Positions 23,262 to 30,109 of a DNA stretch of 30,109 nt are shown piece by piece; position 1 is the stretch's first letter, and every line of letters starts with the position of its first letter. The notes beneath the pieces are model-generated. The model ran no database searches, was not told where the DNA came from, and saw only the letters and a list, made by a program, of their open reading frames with translations. The DNA comes from a bacterium TMED221. GTDB taxonomy: Bacteria; Actinomycetota; Acidimicrobiia; Actinomarinales; Actinomarinaceae. The stretch is from NCBI GenBank assembly GCA_002169115.2, contig NHJS02000013.1, positions 1 to 30,109 on the forward strand. Reading direction: 5' to 3'. The position numbers and the translations under genes were made by a program.

Positions 23262-24338
23262 ATGAACAATAGCAAAATTAAAGTAGCAGTACTAGGAATT
23301 GGTAATTGTGCAAGTTCACTTGTTCAAGGTCTTGAGTATTATAAAATTAACGACACAGAGAATGGACTTATTTCTGATGTCATTGGTGGCTACAGAGTCT
23401 CAGATATTGAAATTGTTGCAGCGTTCGATATCAATAAAAATAAAGTTGGAAAAGATCTTTCTGATGCAATATTTACTGAGCCGAACAATACAACTAAGTT
23501 TTCAGAAGTGCCTAGTTTAGGCGTAGAAGTTAGTCCAGGTAGAACGTTAGATGGTATCGGTAAATTTGTAGATGACATTATAGATCCTGTGGATGATTCA
23601 GATGCAGTTGTAGAAGTATTGAAATCCTCTGACGCTGAAATCCTTGTTAATCTTCTCCCTGTAGGTTCTGATGAAGCAGTCAAGTTTTATGCAGAATGTT
23701 CAATTGAAGCCGGCGTTGGGTTCATTAACTGTATACCAGTATTTATAGCTAGAGATAAAGAGTGGTACCAAAAGTTTGCTGACAATGGAATACCTTTGAT
23801 TGGTGATGACATTAAGAGTCAAGTAGGTGCAACTATCGTTCATCGTGCATTAGCGCAATTATTCTCCGATAGAGGTATCAATCTAAAACGTTCCTATCAG
23901 CTAAATGTAGGTGGAAACATGGATTTCCTTAATATGCTCGAAGAAGATAGGTTACAAACTAAAAGAACGAGTAAAACGACTTCAGTTACTTCAGTTGCTA
24001 ACAAAGGTAAAGGTATGGAGAAGGGGTCCGTAAGAATTGGTCCATCAGATTACGTTGAGTGGTTAGAAGATCGTAAAAAAGCATTTATAAGACTTGAGGG
24101 AGAAGCTTTTGGTGGAGTGCCTCTAAATATTGAACTTCAGCTTGAAGTTTGGGATTCTCCAAACAGTGCTGGTGTTGTTATTGATGCTATTAGGTACATG
24201 AAATTTTTTGCTGAAAAAAAAGATTTAAAATCTTTGGATCTTGTTTCAGCTTGGCTTATGAAAGCACCTGCTGAAGCTGCTAAAGATACTGAAACGTTAA
24301 AAAAGTTACACGAATTAACTCACGTAGAATCTAAATAG
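23262..24338 (+). CDS. ino1: Inositol-3-phosphate synthase (actinobacterial/archaeal type)
   Basis: This NAD-dependent enzyme cyclises glucose-6-phosphate to 1L-myo-inositol-3-phosphate, the first step toward phosphatidylinositol and, in Actinobacteria, mycothiol. It has 358 residues, the length of the short prokaryotic form (eukaryotic enzymes exceed 500). VAVLGIGNCASSLVQG near the N-terminus is the dinucleotide motif. FINCIPVFIA and GDDIKSQVGATIVHRALAQ mark the conserved catalytic domain. It is a single-gene unit with a TAAAGT box 6 bases upstream. Its last 8 bases overlap the convergent aminotransferase gene. This gene is one of the better hints that the host is an actinobacterium. Confidence 0.94.
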   Translation: MNNSKIKVAVLGIGNCASSLVQGLEYYKINDTENGLISDVIGGYRVSDIEIVAAFDINKNKVGKDLSDAIFTEPNNTTKFSEVPSLGVEVSPGRTLDGIGKFVDDIIDPVDDSDAVVEVLKSSDAEILVNLLPVGSDEAVKFYAECSIEAGVGFINCIPVFIARDKEWYQKFADNGIPLIGDDIKSQVGATIVHRALAQLFSDRGINLKRSYQLNVGGNMDFLNMLEEDRLQTKRTSKTTSVTSVANKGKGMEKGSVRIGPSDYVEWLEDRKKAFIRLEGEAFGGVPLNIELQLEVWDSPNSAGVVIDAIRYMKFFAEKKDLKSLDLVSAWLMKAPAEAAKDTETLKKLHELTHVESK

Positions 24339-25596
24339 CACGCACTGATTTAGTAAACATCTCCATTGCTTCATTAACTTGTTCTTCCGGAGTGGTCAAT
24401 GGACCCATAAACCTAATAACATTTCCTTCAAGTCCACAATTAACCAAAAGAAGACCATTATTTTTTGATTGTTCAATTATTTTCAATGCTATTTCTTTAG
24501 AAGGATTCTTAGTTTTAATATCTTCTACGATTTCGACTCCAATCATTGTTCCGTAACCTCTTATTTCACCAATGAAATTATTCTCTGCTTGAAGACTAAG
24601 AAGAGATTCATTCATTATTAATGCATGATTTTTAACATTTTTTAATATATTATCTTCATCAAATACTTCGAGTACTCCTAAAGCTGCCGCACAAGATACC
24701 GGAGAAGCACCAAATGTACTTCCAATACCTGCATCATGGATTGAGTCCATAATTTCACTTTTCCCAACTACTGCTGCAAGAGGAAATCCACCTGCAATAC
24801 CTTTTGCTAGGGTTGCTAAATCGGGGGTTACTCCTACAGTGCTAGCTCCAAACATTTCCCCTGTTCTACCATATCCTGTTTGAACTTCATCAAATATTAA
24901 AAGAATATCTTTTGCTTGAGCTATCTTCTTGAGTTCTGTTAAGAAAATATTTGACGCTGGGATATATCCGCCTTCTCCCAGTTGTATTTCAATTAATATT
25001 GCAGCTATAGAATCTTCACCTACGCTTTGAATATGTTTTTCAAATGTTTCAAGAGCTTGTTCATCGCTCACACCTCTATAGCCATATGGAAAATCTGTAT
25101 GTGATATAAAATCTGGAAACGGCCCAAATCCCATTTTGTATGGATTCTCTTTACCTGTAAGTCCCATAGCCATATAAGTTCTCCCATGGAATCCTCCCTT
25201 AAATGCAACTACGTGTTGTTTGCCCGTGTAGTAGCGAGCAATTTTAATTGCATTCTCTACAGCTTCAGCTCCACTATTAACTAGAAAAGTTTTTGTTTCT
25301 GATTCGATCGGATATCTTTTATTAATCTCTGTACAGACATCTATCGCATTTTGATGTGGAGCATAGGCAAAGCAAGAGTGAGTGAAATCATCAAGTTGAT
25401 TCTTTACTTTATCAATAACTTTTGGATTAACATGCCCAGTATTTAATACAGCATATCCACCAACGTAATCTAAAAATCTATTACCTTCTCTGTCCCATAT
25501 TTCTGCATTGAGAGCTTTTGTAATTGTAGATTCGAACGTAGGCGTCCATGCTTTGGGTACGTTAGCCTGTAATTGATTTTGAAGTAATTTAGACAT
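24331..25596 (-). CDS. gabT: Class III aminotransferase (4-aminobutyrate aminotransferase-like)
   Basis: This is a PLP-dependent omega-aminotransferase of 421 residues. The PLP Lys is residue 265 in LAKGIAGGFPLAA, Asp236 lies in FDEVQTGYGRTG, and SGAEAVENAIK is at 108-118. The C-terminal NVIRFMGPLT with its Arg matches the GABA aminotransferase pattern (the equivalent Arg binds the substrate carboxylate). One deviation is that the usual EPVQGEGG reads EIQLGEGG here: both glutamates are kept but Pro and Gln are replaced. GABA to succinic semialdehyde is the likely reaction; beta-alanine or ornithine-type substrates are possible. The promoter TTGAGT (25626-25631), 17 bases, then TACAGT (25603-25608) ends 6 bases before the ATG. 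No succinic semialdehyde dehydrogenase is in the window. Confidence 0.88.
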   Translation of the reverse strand: MSKLLQNQLQANVPKAWTPTFESTITKALNAEIWDREGNRFLDYVGGYAVLNTGHVNPKVIDKVKNQLDDFTHSCFAYAPHQNAIDVCTEINKRYPIESETKTFLVNSGAEAVENAIKIARYYTGKQHVVAFKGGFHGRTYMAMGLTGKENPYKMGFGPFPDFISHTDFPYGYRGVSDEQALETFEKHIQSVGEDSIAAILIEIQLGEGGYIPASNIFLTELKKIAQAKDILLIFDEVQTGYGRTGEMFGASTVGVTPDLATLAKGIAGGFPLAAVVGKSEIMDSIHDAGIGSTFGASPVSCAAALGVLEVFDEDNILKNVKNHALIMNESLLSLQAENNFIGEIRGYGTMIGVEIVEDIKTKNPSKEIALKIIEQSKNNGLLLVNCGLEGNVIRFMGPLTTPEEQVNEAMEMFTKSVRAI

Positions 25597-25602
25597 AAAT
25601 TC

Positions 25603-25631
25603 ACTGTAACTGAAATAAAATTAATACTCAA
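25603..25631 (-). promoter_or_regulatory. Putative promoter of the gabT-like gene (leaderless)
   Basis: On the minus strand TTGAGT (25626-25631) and TACAGT (25603-25608) are separated by 17 bases. The -10 ends 6 bases before ATG 25596. This is one of the best -35/-10 pairs in the window. Confidence 0.58.
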
Positions 25632-25643
25632 TTTAATTACTAC

Positions 25644-25649
25644 TAAAAT
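25644..25649 (+). promoter_or_regulatory. Putative -10 box of the cell-wall operon
   Basis: TAAAAT ends 8 bases before ATG 25658 and only 2 bases before an alternative in-frame ATG at 25652, which favours 25658 as the start. Confidence 0.42.
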
Positions 25650-25657
25650 GAATGTGT

Positions 25658-26029
25658 ATGATAAACAATTTTCATGGTGTTTGGGCATTAATAAGTATTT
25701 GGGTAGCTGGAATTAGTGGAGTATTTTTAATAGGTATTTACATCTCTAGAAGCACAAAATATAAAAAAATTGGAACATATTTAATAAATCTTTCAATATC
25801 AACTATTTTAATTCAAACAGCTGGAGGGCTTTTATTATATTCGCAGCAAAATGATCCAGGTTCGTTTCATTTATTTTATGGAGTTGTAGTTTTATTTACT
25901 CTTACATTTCTATATGTTTACAGATCAGAAATGAGTAAAAACTATTACTTATATTGGGGATTAGCTCTTTTATTTTTAATGGGGCTTGAGATTAGAGCAG
26001 TAATGACACTGGGAAGAATATTAGATTAG
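25658..26029 (+). CDS. Hypothetical four-span membrane protein
   Basis: This is a 123-residue integral membrane protein with about four hydrophobic segments (roughly 8-26, 38-58, 70-86 and 96-113). I do not recognise the family. The charged loop ISRSTKYKKIG after the first span suggests that loop is cytoplasmic. It is the first gene of a tight five-gene run (hydrolase, MurF-like, Ddl, HAD). The next ATG follows its stop codon directly, with no gap. An ATG two codons upstream (25652) is possible but lies almost on the -10 box. A role in envelope assembly is inferred from the neighbours only. Confidence 0.75.
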   Translation: MINNFHGVWALISIWVAGISGVFLIGIYISRSTKYKKIGTYLINLSISTILIQTAGGLLLYSQQNDPGSFHLFYGVVVLFTLTFLYVYRSEMSKNYYLYWGLALLFLMGLEIRAVMTLGRILD

Positions 26030-26740
26030 ATGTCCCTGCACCTACTTTCAGATGGAACTACTTTTGCTTATTCAAATATTGAAAACCCTAAAGTATGTTA
26101 TTTACATGGGTGGGGAAGGGATAGTCAAGACTTTCTAGATATTATTGAATTGTACCCAGGACTTGCTATTGATCTTCCTGGGTTTGGGAAAACCAAACCG
26201 TTTGAATTCAGTATGAATCCATTTGAATATGCAAATTATTTAGACAAAATACTCCCTAAAGAAATTACAACAATAGTTGGCCATTCCTTTGGTGGACGAG
26301 TAGCTGTTCATATGTCTCTTATTCGTAAAATAGAAAACCTAGTTTTAATTGGTGTTCCCTTAATATCAAGTACCTCAAATAAAAAAAGTCTTAACAAATT
26401 AGATATATACAAGTTCATGAATAAGTTGGGATTAGTATCTGCTGATACTATTGAGTCAATAAAAAATAAATCTGGGTCATTAGATTATAGAAATTCAGAA
26501 GGTGTCATGAGAGACACACTTGTGAAGGCGGTTAATGATAATCTTGAAAAAAAAATATCAATGATTGACTCAAATGTAAAACTAATTTGGGGTGAAAATG
26601 ATTTTGAAGTGCCAGTTTCAGTTGCTATAAAATCCAACAAACTTATTTCTAACTGTGAGTTAACCATTATTCCAAATCATGGGCACAATATGTTAAGAAG
26701 TAAATCTAAATCAATTTATGAGGTACTAAATAAATTATGA
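26030..26740 (+). CDS. Alpha/beta hydrolase
   Basis: This is a 236-residue single-domain alpha/beta-hydrolase-fold enzyme. The oxyanion-hole motif HGWG is at 26-29, the nucleophile Ser86 lies in GHSFGG, Asp191 in WGENDFEVP, and His219 in NHGHNM, so the catalytic triad is complete. There is no signal peptide, so it acts in the cytoplasm. It is wedged between the membrane protein (0-base gap) and the MurF-like gene (4-base ATGA overlap), so it is part of the cell-wall operon. The substrate is unknown. Similar BioH/MenH-like hydrolases vary widely, and context hints at an envelope-related ester or amide. Confidence 0.88.
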   Translation: MSLHLLSDGTTFAYSNIENPKVCYLHGWGRDSQDFLDIIELYPGLAIDLPGFGKTKPFEFSMNPFEYANYLDKILPKEITTIVGHSFGGRVAVHMSLIRKIENLVLIGVPLISSTSNKKSLNKLDIYKFMNKLGLVSADTIESIKNKSGSLDYRNSEGVMRDTLVKAVNDNLEKKISMIDSNVKLIWGENDFEVPVSVAIKSNKLISNCELTIIPNHGHNMLRSKSKSIYEVLNKL

Positions 26741-28263
26741 ACACTACTTATATTTTTGTCCTTCTTGTTCTAACTATTGGCTCATTACTGAACTCGGTTA
26801 AATGGTCTAGGCTTGCTCAAAGAGAACATTACATTGGAGGATCTGTAACAAGATTCTATTTCAGATGGGTTAAGTCAAAAACTTCAAATTATTTACTTTT
26901 TATACTGTTACTTATTTCAGGTTTTATTTCTTTATGGCTCGTATATTTTCCCGTTATCGTCTTAGTTCTTTCCACCTTTACACCATTTGGATTATCCTTT
27001 TCTTCCAGAACTTCAAAAGTAGTTAAAACAGAACGATTATCACGTGTAAATGGGTTCTATTATTTTGTAATCATTTCAATATCAGCTGTTTCACTTGTAG
27101 TAGAACTAGGATACTTACTTGCTTTATTAGCCAATATTTTCAGTTATTTTGTTTATGATCAATGTTTAAAAATATTGTTCAACTACGAAAAGTCTTTAAC
27201 ACAGCATTTTGTTGAAACCGCCTCAAAAAAACTTAATCAAATGCCTATTCCGATTATTGGAATCACAGGTTCTTATTCAAAGACAACGACTAAAAATACA
27301 TTGCACCAAATCTTAAAAACACAAAATGAGATATTTGCAACTAAAGAGAGTTTTAACAATAGATTGGGTATAGCTAAAGCAATTAATGAAGATTTAAAAG
27401 ATTCTGATGAAATTGCGATTATTGAAATGGGTACATACGGTATTGGAGAAATTAGAGAAATTTGTTCATGGGTAAGACCCCATGTATCAGTTATCACAGG
27501 TATAGCTCCTGTCCATTTAGAAAGAATGAACAACTTGGAAAATATCCTTGATGCTAAGTCTGAAATTGTTGAACTTGCTGGTTCAGTAGTTATAAATGGT
27601 GATGATGAATTACTACTTAACCAAGCTCGTTTATGGACAAATCAAAAAATTGTTTACGATTGCTCAATCACAAGCAAACAAGCAATTGTATATGTTGACT
27701 TTGTTGACGGTGAACACCATATTTATGTGAAAGGTAAATTAATAACTAAAGTTACTGCTCCTGAATTGTTACAACTATCTATAGCTCTGTCTATTGGGGT
27801 TATGCTTTCCCTTGATTTAGATGTATCAGAATATTTTACTGATATTAAATCTCTAGATAAAACTACTCACCGACAAACGTTAATCAATAGTGACCTCGGA
27901 CATAAGATAATTGACAACTCTTTCAATTCAAACCCAATGGGAATAGAGCACTCTCTAAAGCTATTAGCAGAGGAAGGAAATGAAAGTTCAATTAAGTATT
28001 TAGTCACACCTGGGATGATTGAACTAGGTAGCGACCAGTTCTCGCTAAATTATGCATTTGGAACAGAGGCTAGCAAAGTAATCAACTCAGCGTTGGTTAT
28101 AGGTCATACAAATAAGAACTCTCTTTTATTGGCTTTTCAAGAGAATGAGCTACCTGCTTTTTGGTTTCCGACAAGAGATGAAGCCGTAAAATATTTGAAT
28201 ACTATTATAAAGCCTGAAGATGTTGTATTATTTGAAAATGACCTACCTGACCATTATCCCTAA
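26737..28263 (+). CDS. murF: MurF-like Mur ligase with N-terminal membrane domain
   Basis: Mur ligases add amino acids to UDP-MurNAc in peptidoglycan synthesis; MurF adds D-Ala-D-Ala. This 508-residue protein has a Mur central ATPase domain from about 171 (GITGSYSKTTTK, 175-186; IEMGTYGIGEI; the conserved VITGIAPVHLERM) and a C-terminal ligase domain with DNSFNSNP. The usual N-terminal UDP-MurNAc-peptide domain is replaced by about 165 residues with some four or five membrane segments (4-20, 52-80, 108-140), so the enzyme is membrane-bound. In the P-loop the Gly normally before Lys182 is Ser181. It is followed by Ddl, the enzyme that makes D-Ala-D-Ala, which supports a MurF role. It could instead act on a lipid-linked precursor. 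Confidence 0.85.
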   Translation: MNTTYIFVLLVLTIGSLLNSVKWSRLAQREHYIGGSVTRFYFRWVKSKTSNYLLFILLLISGFISLWLVYFPVIVLVLSTFTPFGLSFSSRTSKVVKTERLSRVNGFYYFVIISISAVSLVVELGYLLALLANIFSYFVYDQCLKILFNYEKSLTQHFVETASKKLNQMPIPIIGITGSYSKTTTKNTLHQILKTQNEIFATKESFNNRLGIAKAINEDLKDSDEIAIIEMGTYGIGEIREICSWVRPHVSVITGIAPVHLERMNNLENILDAKSEIVELAGSVVINGDDELLLNQARLWTNQKIVYDCSITSKQAIVYVDFVDGEHHIYVKGKLITKVTAPELLQLSIALSIGVMLSLDLDVSEYFTDIKSLDKTTHRQTLINSDLGHKIIDNSFNSNPMGIEHSLKLLAEEGNESSIKYLVTPGMIELGSDQFSLNYAFGTEASKVINSALVIGHTNKNSLLLAFQENELPAFWFPTRDEAVKYLNTIIKPEDVVLFENDLPDHYP

Positions 28264-28265
28264 AA

Positions 28266-29345
28266 ATGAATTATAAAATTGGAGTCATCATTGGAGGACC
28301 ATCTCCAGAACATGATATCTCTGTTTTAACTGGGCTTCAAAGTGCTAGGATTCTTTCTGCTAAACATGATGTATCAATAATTTATTGGACTAAAGATAAT
28401 AAATGGTTTTTACTTGATCACAAACTAGAATCAAGCGATTTTGTTCAAAACTCAAAATTATTAACTAAAGAATTACATATAAACCTCGGAAAAGATAATT
28501 GTTTTACTTTTAAAAGAAAAAAACTAGATATAGATGTTTATGTAAACTCTTGTCATGGGGGACCTGGTGAGGATGGTTCTTTACAGGGCCTTTTAGAGGT
28601 TATGGAAGCTAAATTTACAGGCCCAAATTTAAATATTGCACAACTATGTATGGATAAATATGCATTTTATTCACTCATGAAATCTAACAATCTTCCGGTT
28701 TTAGACAAATTTAAGATAAAAAGCGGTAAAACTCCTGATTTCGACGGACCATATGTGTTAAAACCCCAATTTGGAGGGTCTTCAATAGGTGTAGAAGTAG
28801 TTAAAAACTATGAAACAGCTCTAAAAATAATAGAAACTTCAGATTTGTACACTAAGGGCGCATTACTAGAAAAATATCTCGAAAATGCAGATGATTTATT
28901 AATAGGAGTCCGGAACTATCCAGAATTTAGCTATTCTGAAATAGAAAAACCGATCAGAAACTCCAATCTTTTCTCATATAAAGATAAGTATCTAAACAAT
29001 GGTGGCTTAGAAGGTTCAAAAAGAGAACTACCAGCAAAATTAACTGAGGAACTTAGCAAAAAAATAATATCTTTAGTTGAGGAAATTAATAACGTAATTC
29101 CTTCACGCGGCATAGTCCGATACGATTTTTTAAAAATTGAAGACAACATTTATATAAATGAAATAAATACTATTCCAGGAAGTCATGCTCTTTACCTGTG
29201 GAATAATTTAAATATTTCAAAGTATGAGTTGCTAAGTGACTTATTAGATGAAGCATTAAGAGATGACTTACATAAATGGAGCACTGAAGGATCAGACGGT
29301 TTAGCTTTGAAGAGCGCTAAAGACATACAGTCAAAGTTGGGTTAA
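28266..29345 (+). CDS. ddl: D-alanine--D-alanine ligase
   Basis: This ATP-grasp enzyme joins two D-alanines for the peptidoglycan stem peptide. It has 359 residues, similar to DdlA-type enzymes. GGPSPEHDIS (10-19) holds Glu15, which binds the first D-Ala. NSCHGGPGEDGSLQG (94-108), Lys131, YVLKPQFGGSSIG with Lys166 (163-175), VRYDF with Arg285, and NEINTIPG (298-305, with Glu299 and Asn301 for Mg) complete the active site. The region between about 205 and 260 diverges from typical Ddl, so the omega-loop is hard to align. It starts 2 bases after the MurF-like stop without a Shine-Dalgarno site. Confidence 0.92.
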   Translation: MNYKIGVIIGGPSPEHDISVLTGLQSARILSAKHDVSIIYWTKDNKWFLLDHKLESSDFVQNSKLLTKELHINLGKDNCFTFKRKKLDIDVYVNSCHGGPGEDGSLQGLLEVMEAKFTGPNLNIAQLCMDKYAFYSLMKSNNLPVLDKFKIKSGKTPDFDGPYVLKPQFGGSSIGVEVVKNYETALKIIETSDLYTKGALLEKYLENADDLLIGVRNYPEFSYSEIEKPIRNSNLFSYKDKYLNNGGLEGSKRELPAKLTEELSKKIISLVEEINNVIPSRGIVRYDFLKIEDNIYINEINTIPGSHALYLWNNLNISKYELLSDLLDEALRDDLHKWSTEGSDGLALKSAKDIQSKLG

Positions 29346-29348
29346 CTT

Positions 29349-29987
29349 GTGGTAGGAATTTATTGGGACTGTGATGGAACACTCATGGACACTGAACGTG
29401 CATACGCATATGCATGGCAAGAAGTATTAAGTAAACGTAATTTAAATCTACCAATTGAAACATTTGATGATTATGTAGGTATTGACGATAAATTAGTTCA
29501 TAAAAAATATGCCGAGGAAGTGAACCTCCCATCATTTAGTGAAACTATGGATGAAATCGCAGCTTTAATAATTAATAATTTTTCTGACCACACTATGTAT
29601 CAAGACTCCTTAAGTTGTTTAAATTATTTTCATGATCTTGAATGGAGCCAGGCTTGTGTTTCTGCATCACCGCAGAAAGCGTTAGAGGACAAACTAAACA
29701 AAGCAAATATTTCAAAATACTTTACTTTTGTTGTTGGTGGTGATGTTGTACGTCCTAGGAATAAACCATTTCCTGATATTTATAATTTAGCTATTGAAAA
29801 ATTAAATACTACAAAAAATATAATTGTTGAAGATAGCCCTCCAGGTATTGAATCTGGTAAAGCCTCGAATAATTTTGTTGTTGCAATTGACCGAGGAATT
29901 TTTAGCAAAAAAGAACTCTCAAATGCAGATGTCGTAGTTAAAGAACTCTCTCCAAGCCTTTTTATTGATATTAGTAAAACCCTTTAA
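29349..29987 (+). CDS. HAD-superfamily hydrolase (beta-phosphoglucomutase-like)
   Basis: This is a 212-residue haloacid dehalogenase-fold phosphatase or phosphomutase, subfamily IA. Motif I DCDGTLMDTE holds the nucleophile Asp7 and the acid Asp9. A helical cap covers about 15-85. Motif II is SASPQKAL, motif III includes the Lys in RNKPFPDIY, and motif IV is VEDSPPGIESG. DTERAYAYAWQ resembles the beta-phosphoglucomutase/phosphoglycolate phosphatase group. The start is GTG, 3 bases after the ddl stop. The substrate is unknown. Position at the end of a cell-wall operon suggests a sugar-phosphate or nucleotide-linked intermediate, and a link to maltose metabolism (beta-glucose-1-phosphate) is possible but weaker. 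Confidence 0.9.
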   Translation: MVGIYWDCDGTLMDTERAYAYAWQEVLSKRNLNLPIETFDDYVGIDDKLVHKKYAEEVNLPSFSETMDEIAALIINNFSDHTMYQDSLSCLNYFHDLEWSQACVSASPQKALEDKLNKANISKYFTFVVGGDVVRPRNKPFPDIYNLAIEKLNTTKNIIVEDSPPGIESGKASNNFVVAIDRGIFSKKELSNADVVVKELSPSLFIDISKTL

Positions 29988-30021
29988 TTATTGCTTTTTA
30001 TCTAAATAAATTACAAAACTG

Positions 30022-30046
30022 ACTTAGGCGCAATTTGTGACTAAGT
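30022..30046. repeat. Inverted repeat, 6-bp arms
   Basis: ACTTAG (30022-30027) and CTAAGT (30041-30046) are perfect reverse complements separated by 13 bases, downstream of the HAD gene. They could be an operator half-site pair or a weak hairpin. The AT-rich background makes chance plausible. Confidence 0.3.
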
Positions 30047-30051
30047 AATTG

Positions 30052-30073
30052 TTAATACCATTACTGGTATTAA
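30052..30073. repeat. Perfect 9-bp inverted repeat downstream of the HAD gene
   Basis: TTAATACCA and TGGTATTAA flank a TTAC tetraloop. No T tract follows on the plus strand, and the stem is AT-rich, so a factor-independent terminator is not convincing. A regulator-binding palindrome for a gene right of the window is equally possible. The 122 bases from 29988 to the window edge hold no gene I can support. Confidence 0.5.
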
Positions 30074-30109
30074 TCTTGAAGTACGTTGTTGGTATCTTTG
30101 ATATCCACC

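Noticed and set aside
1..30109. tRNA, rRNA, insertion sequences, prophage or CRISPR arrays
   Set aside because: No cloverleaf-like sequence, transposase, integrase, long direct repeat or spaced repeat array was found by reading both strands.

Overview
The window is AT-rich (roughly one third G+C by eye) and very densely coded, with no gap over 300 bases. It suggests a streamlined, probably marine actinobacterium. The supporting signs are an actinobacterial/archaeal-type inositol-3-phosphate synthase, a PPOX/F420-class flavoprotein, acyl-CoA dehydrogenases of actinobacterial style, and many starts with a -10 box only 5-8 bases upstream, as expected for leaderless mRNAs. The placement (something like Actinomarinales) is an inference; no rRNA or tRNA gene is visible.

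Layout. 1-4785: a malto-oligosaccharide locus, with the end of a GH13 alpha-glucan hydrolase, a lipoprotein binding protein and MalF/MalG-type permeases; no ATPase is present. 4864-8943: acyl-CoA ligase, SDR dehydrogenase and acyl-CoA dehydrogenase. 8940-10767 (minus): thiamine pyrophosphokinase and an ATP-grasp ligase. 10806-11435: NfuA. 11436-18738: a divergent catabolic cluster. Its minus arm holds an APH-fold kinase, a MaoC hydratase, a thiolase, a 4-hydroxybutyryl-CoA dehydratase homologue and a quinone-oxidoreductase-like MDR protein. Its plus arm holds an ACAD10/11-like acyl-CoA dehydrogenase and a 3-hydroxyacyl-CoA dehydrogenase. 18735-19626: PPOX flavoprotein and D-aminoacyl-tRNA deacylase. 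19623-20745 (minus): a 38-aa Cys/His microprotein, an unknown 188-aa protein and a Rad52-like annealing protein. 20825-23050: glutamate dehydrogenase facing a Cas4/AddB-like Fe-S nuclease. 23104-25596: a 37-aa membrane peptide, inositol-3-phosphate synthase and a GABA-type aminotransferase. 25658-29987: a cell-wall operon with a membrane protein, alpha/beta hydrolase, membrane-anchored MurF-like ligase, D-Ala-D-Ala ligase and HAD phosphatase.

The most interesting part is 11.4-18.7 kb. It places an APH-fold kinase and an ACAD10/11-type dehydrogenase back to back across a 57-base divergent promoter. These two functions are fused in animal ACAD10/11 and separate in the bacterial levulinate (Lva) pathway, where 4-hydroxyacyl-CoA is phosphorylated and the phosphate eliminated. 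A second, mechanistically unrelated 4-hydroxyacyl-CoA dehydratase (AbfD-like, radical FAD/4Fe-4S) lies in the same gene group with a hydratase, a 3-hydroxyacyl-CoA dehydrogenase and a thiolase. Together they could form a pathway for gamma-hydroxy or gamma-keto acids. A second layer worth checking is expression signalling: leading genes appear leaderless, downstream genes use Shine-Dalgarno sites or ATGA coupling, and convergent genes share their stop codons.
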